Assembly (NCBI GenBank): GCA_013398175.1
Contig: VZRZ01002329.1
Location: 1,732,061 to 1,796,060, forward strand
Direction of reading: 5' to 3'
DNA: 64,000 nt
Source: Climacteris rufus
Taxonomy: Eukaryota; Chordata; Aves; Passeriformes; Climacteridae
Below the pieces are notes generated by a model, which did no database searches, was not told the DNA's origin, and saw only the letters and a program-made list of their open reading frames with translations. The position numbers were made by a program, and so were the translations under genes. This document shows, piece by piece, positions 61,772 through 64,000 of the stretch (positions are counted from its first letter, which is position 1; every line of letters starts with the position of its first letter).

Positions 61772-64000
61772 CTGGGGAAAGAAGAGGAGGGAATAGAGAA
61801 AATAAACAGCACAGCTCCACATCCAAAATCACATGTGGAAACACAACAAGACCCAATACTGCAAGTGTGAGAATACTGATGCTAATGGTGCAGTGAGAAA
61901 ATGGCAATAGCTTGCTCAAAGCCCAGGAGATGGAAGAAAAATACTATCAGAGTGTTTAAGATTTAGAAACCCATTGTAAATTCAGCAGGTAAACCTAGAC
62001 ATGAACTTCACATTAATCAGAGCTTTAGCACCACCTCAGGAGGTTTATGCAGAAGTGGCATGTACTGAGGCTTAATGCTTTGACATCCCCCAAACCAATT
62101 CTCCTTATGCAGAAGGGAAAGTCAGACCATTTTCTCACATAAATATCCCTTTAGGGCCTGCCTTTTTATTTAGCAGCTCATCAAAAGATTTGAGCTAAGA
62201 TTTTTCAAAAGCAGAGATCTGAGATGATATAACCGGAATGGCTCAAAAAAAAAATCTCATTATCAGGAGGCCCCAAATCTGCTACTGGGGAAGGGCCCGA
62301 TCCTGGCATTCCAGGCTGTCAATCTGAAAATAGAGGTATGAAAAAAAAAAAAAAGCAACCCCTTCACAAACACACTCCCAGTAGTCTTGTACCTAAATTA
62401 ATACCTTTTATGTTTTTTTAGCATGTTTCACAGAGGGTTCCCAACAATGCCTGCAGATGCCCAGCGCTGCGCTTTCCCCGACGGGTGGGCGGGCATTATC
62501 GGAAAACATATGGCAGGAGACAAAACCCGGCGGTGTAGTCTGTGTAGGATCAGTCAGTGGCACAGACAGAATCCACAGCATCAGATCCTTTCTCCCCGTT
62601 TAACCCCAGCACATGGCCGCGTGTTTCTGCTTAAAGGCCTCATTAAACCCAGGAGCTGGCGTCCCGCTGGCAGATGGCAGCGGGGTCACGTCAGCAGCGC
62701 CGAGGTGGCGCGGGGCAGTGGGCTGGCTCGGCTCGCCCAACACCTCCTGCACAGTGGGTGCTGGGCTCCCCTTGGGCACTTTGGCACTTGCTGTTCTAAA
62801 TCCCCACGTGTGGCTTTAGATGCCCGAGCGCCACAGTGGGCCATGGCCAGATGTGCACGCTCGCAGCAGCCACGCCACGAGCAGGAGACAACGTGCAACA
62901 CGTGCTGGTGACTGCGGCTGTCACTTACATGAAACACCTTCATGACTGGCCAAAATCTTCCTGTGACACAGCAGGAGCTGCCACCCCAGAGCATGTGCTG
63001 CAGGGTTTGACATGAGATGACCCAACCCCAACACCATGGCAACCAGGAGAGCAGAGGGCTCAGGGGCAAGGTCAACTGTGTTTCCGAGCCCCAAAAAACT
63101 GGTGGCCAACGGCTTCATAGATACACGCTGGGAAATAAACAGATAAATACATGCAGCCATTCAACTCTTTGTTTCCAAGAGTTAAACTACCCAGGCCCAG
63201 CCGTTGCAGCTCAAGTTCCTCCAGCCCAGTGTGAGGGTAGACGGGGACTCAAATTGGTGTGATGTTATCTCAGCACAGTAGTGAACCCCTGAGGACCTGC
63301 ACTGATATTGGCAGGAGCTTGTGATGACACAGGATAGCGAAGGAGGAAACAGCAACATTTAAAAGAAAATGTAAGAAAAAAGAAAAAAAAATAGGGTGTT
63401 GAACACAACCTATACCTCAAACATCCTTGCTGAGGAACAGATCCCTTGGCTAGAACTTGCCAAACACACCATGAACATAGCCCAAATCACCTGCTCACTG
63501 ATCTACAGCTAAAATACAAATGCTCTGCCTCCCGATATTAAATTCAGCCATGGTTTAAAGCCATAATACCCATGGGAACACTCAGACAGAGGGTAATAAA
63601 TAGGCTAAGAACTTATATGTCAAACTGCACCTCAGGACAGTTTGAAATAGCTGAAAGTCTAAATTACACTCTAAAAAATGCCAACTCATTCATGAGTGCC
63701 CCAGCGCCGAGGCAGGCTGTGCTGTTATCAGTACTGCAGTGATACGGCTGGAAAGGAGACGTGTTCCTGGAAGCTTTCCTTCTCATCCATCAGCACCACT
63801 AACCTGGGCCCTGAAGGCTGATTTCCACCCTCTGTTCCCCCTCTGCAGTGGTGCTGCCAAACCTCACTGGCCCTGCAGGCACAACCCAGTTAAACCCCTC
63901 AATGCGTGAGCGGCGCCCAACAGCTCCAGCAGCCACAACATCCTGTCCTCATGGGGGCTGACATGGAAAATTCAACAGCCCTGGAAGGGATGCCATGTTA
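61772..64000 (-). other. CACNA1G: Part of intron 9 (right edge of window)
   Basis: No exon for IIS1 or earlier is visible, so the whole stretch is intron upstream of exon 10. It holds a poly-A run (62341-62354) and a CpG-richer patch around 62460-62720 and 62820-62890 without a convincing reading frame. I see nothing else. Confidence 0.7.

Noticed and set aside
1..64000. CRISPR arrays, phage, operons or a novel bacterial-type system
   Set aside because: Spliced vertebrate gene structure and CR1 elements throughout; no regularly spaced repeats with unique spacers.

Overview
This is vertebrate, almost certainly avian, genomic DNA. It contains the 3' two-thirds of one gene: CACNA1G, the T-type (low-voltage-activated) calcium channel alpha-1G / Cav3.1, on the minus strand. 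The avian assignment rests on two CR1 LINE tails of the kind typical of birds (33021-33098 and 33793-34010). The gene assignment rests on a chain of 28 phase-compatible exons. They encode domain II from S2 onward, the II-III linker, domain III, the III-IV linker, domain IV and most of the C-terminal tail. CACNA1G is preferred over CACNA1H and CACNA1I because of the ASERDGD turret in domain II, the EISKRE cassette and the SKEKQMA/DLML III-IV linker.

Layout in transcription order, right to left, using human-style exon numbers inferred by homology. Exons 10-13 (61771 to 58876) give IIS2-IIS6. Exons 14-17 (54688 to 50419) give the II-III linker, including cassette exon 14 and a 129-bp, stop-free mini-intron that splits what looks like one long exon. 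Exons 18-25 (44916 to 28934) give domain III and the start of the III-IV linker, with a conserved alternative donor in exon 25. Exon 26 (26475-26425) is a 51-bp cassette. Exons 27-33 (20616 to 14552) give domain IV. Exons 34-37 (12264 to 2885) give the C-tail, with exons 34 and 35 both in-frame cassettes. Exon 9 and everything 5' of it lie to the right of the window. The terminal exon lies to the left, or is an unconfirmed open stretch at 823-981.

The 28 exons total 4140 bp (1380 codons), without frameshift or premature stop. Three of the four pore-filter acidic residues are visible: E in QEDW (II), D in KDGW (III) and D in GDNW (IV). S4 voltage-sensor arginines are present in domains II, III and IV. 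The intact frame, phases and splice sites argue for a functional gene.

The rest is intron: mostly unique AT-rich sequence with old interspersed repeats, a tRNA-derived SINE relic, small tandem repeats and homopolymers. I found no second protein-coding gene, tRNA, CRISPR or prokaryotic feature. The most useful observations concern splicing: the mini-intron, the hidden exon 26, the exon 25 alternative donor with downstream UGCAUG pairs, the pyrimidine/UGCAUG region before exon 34, and a possible extra exon at 12519-12704.
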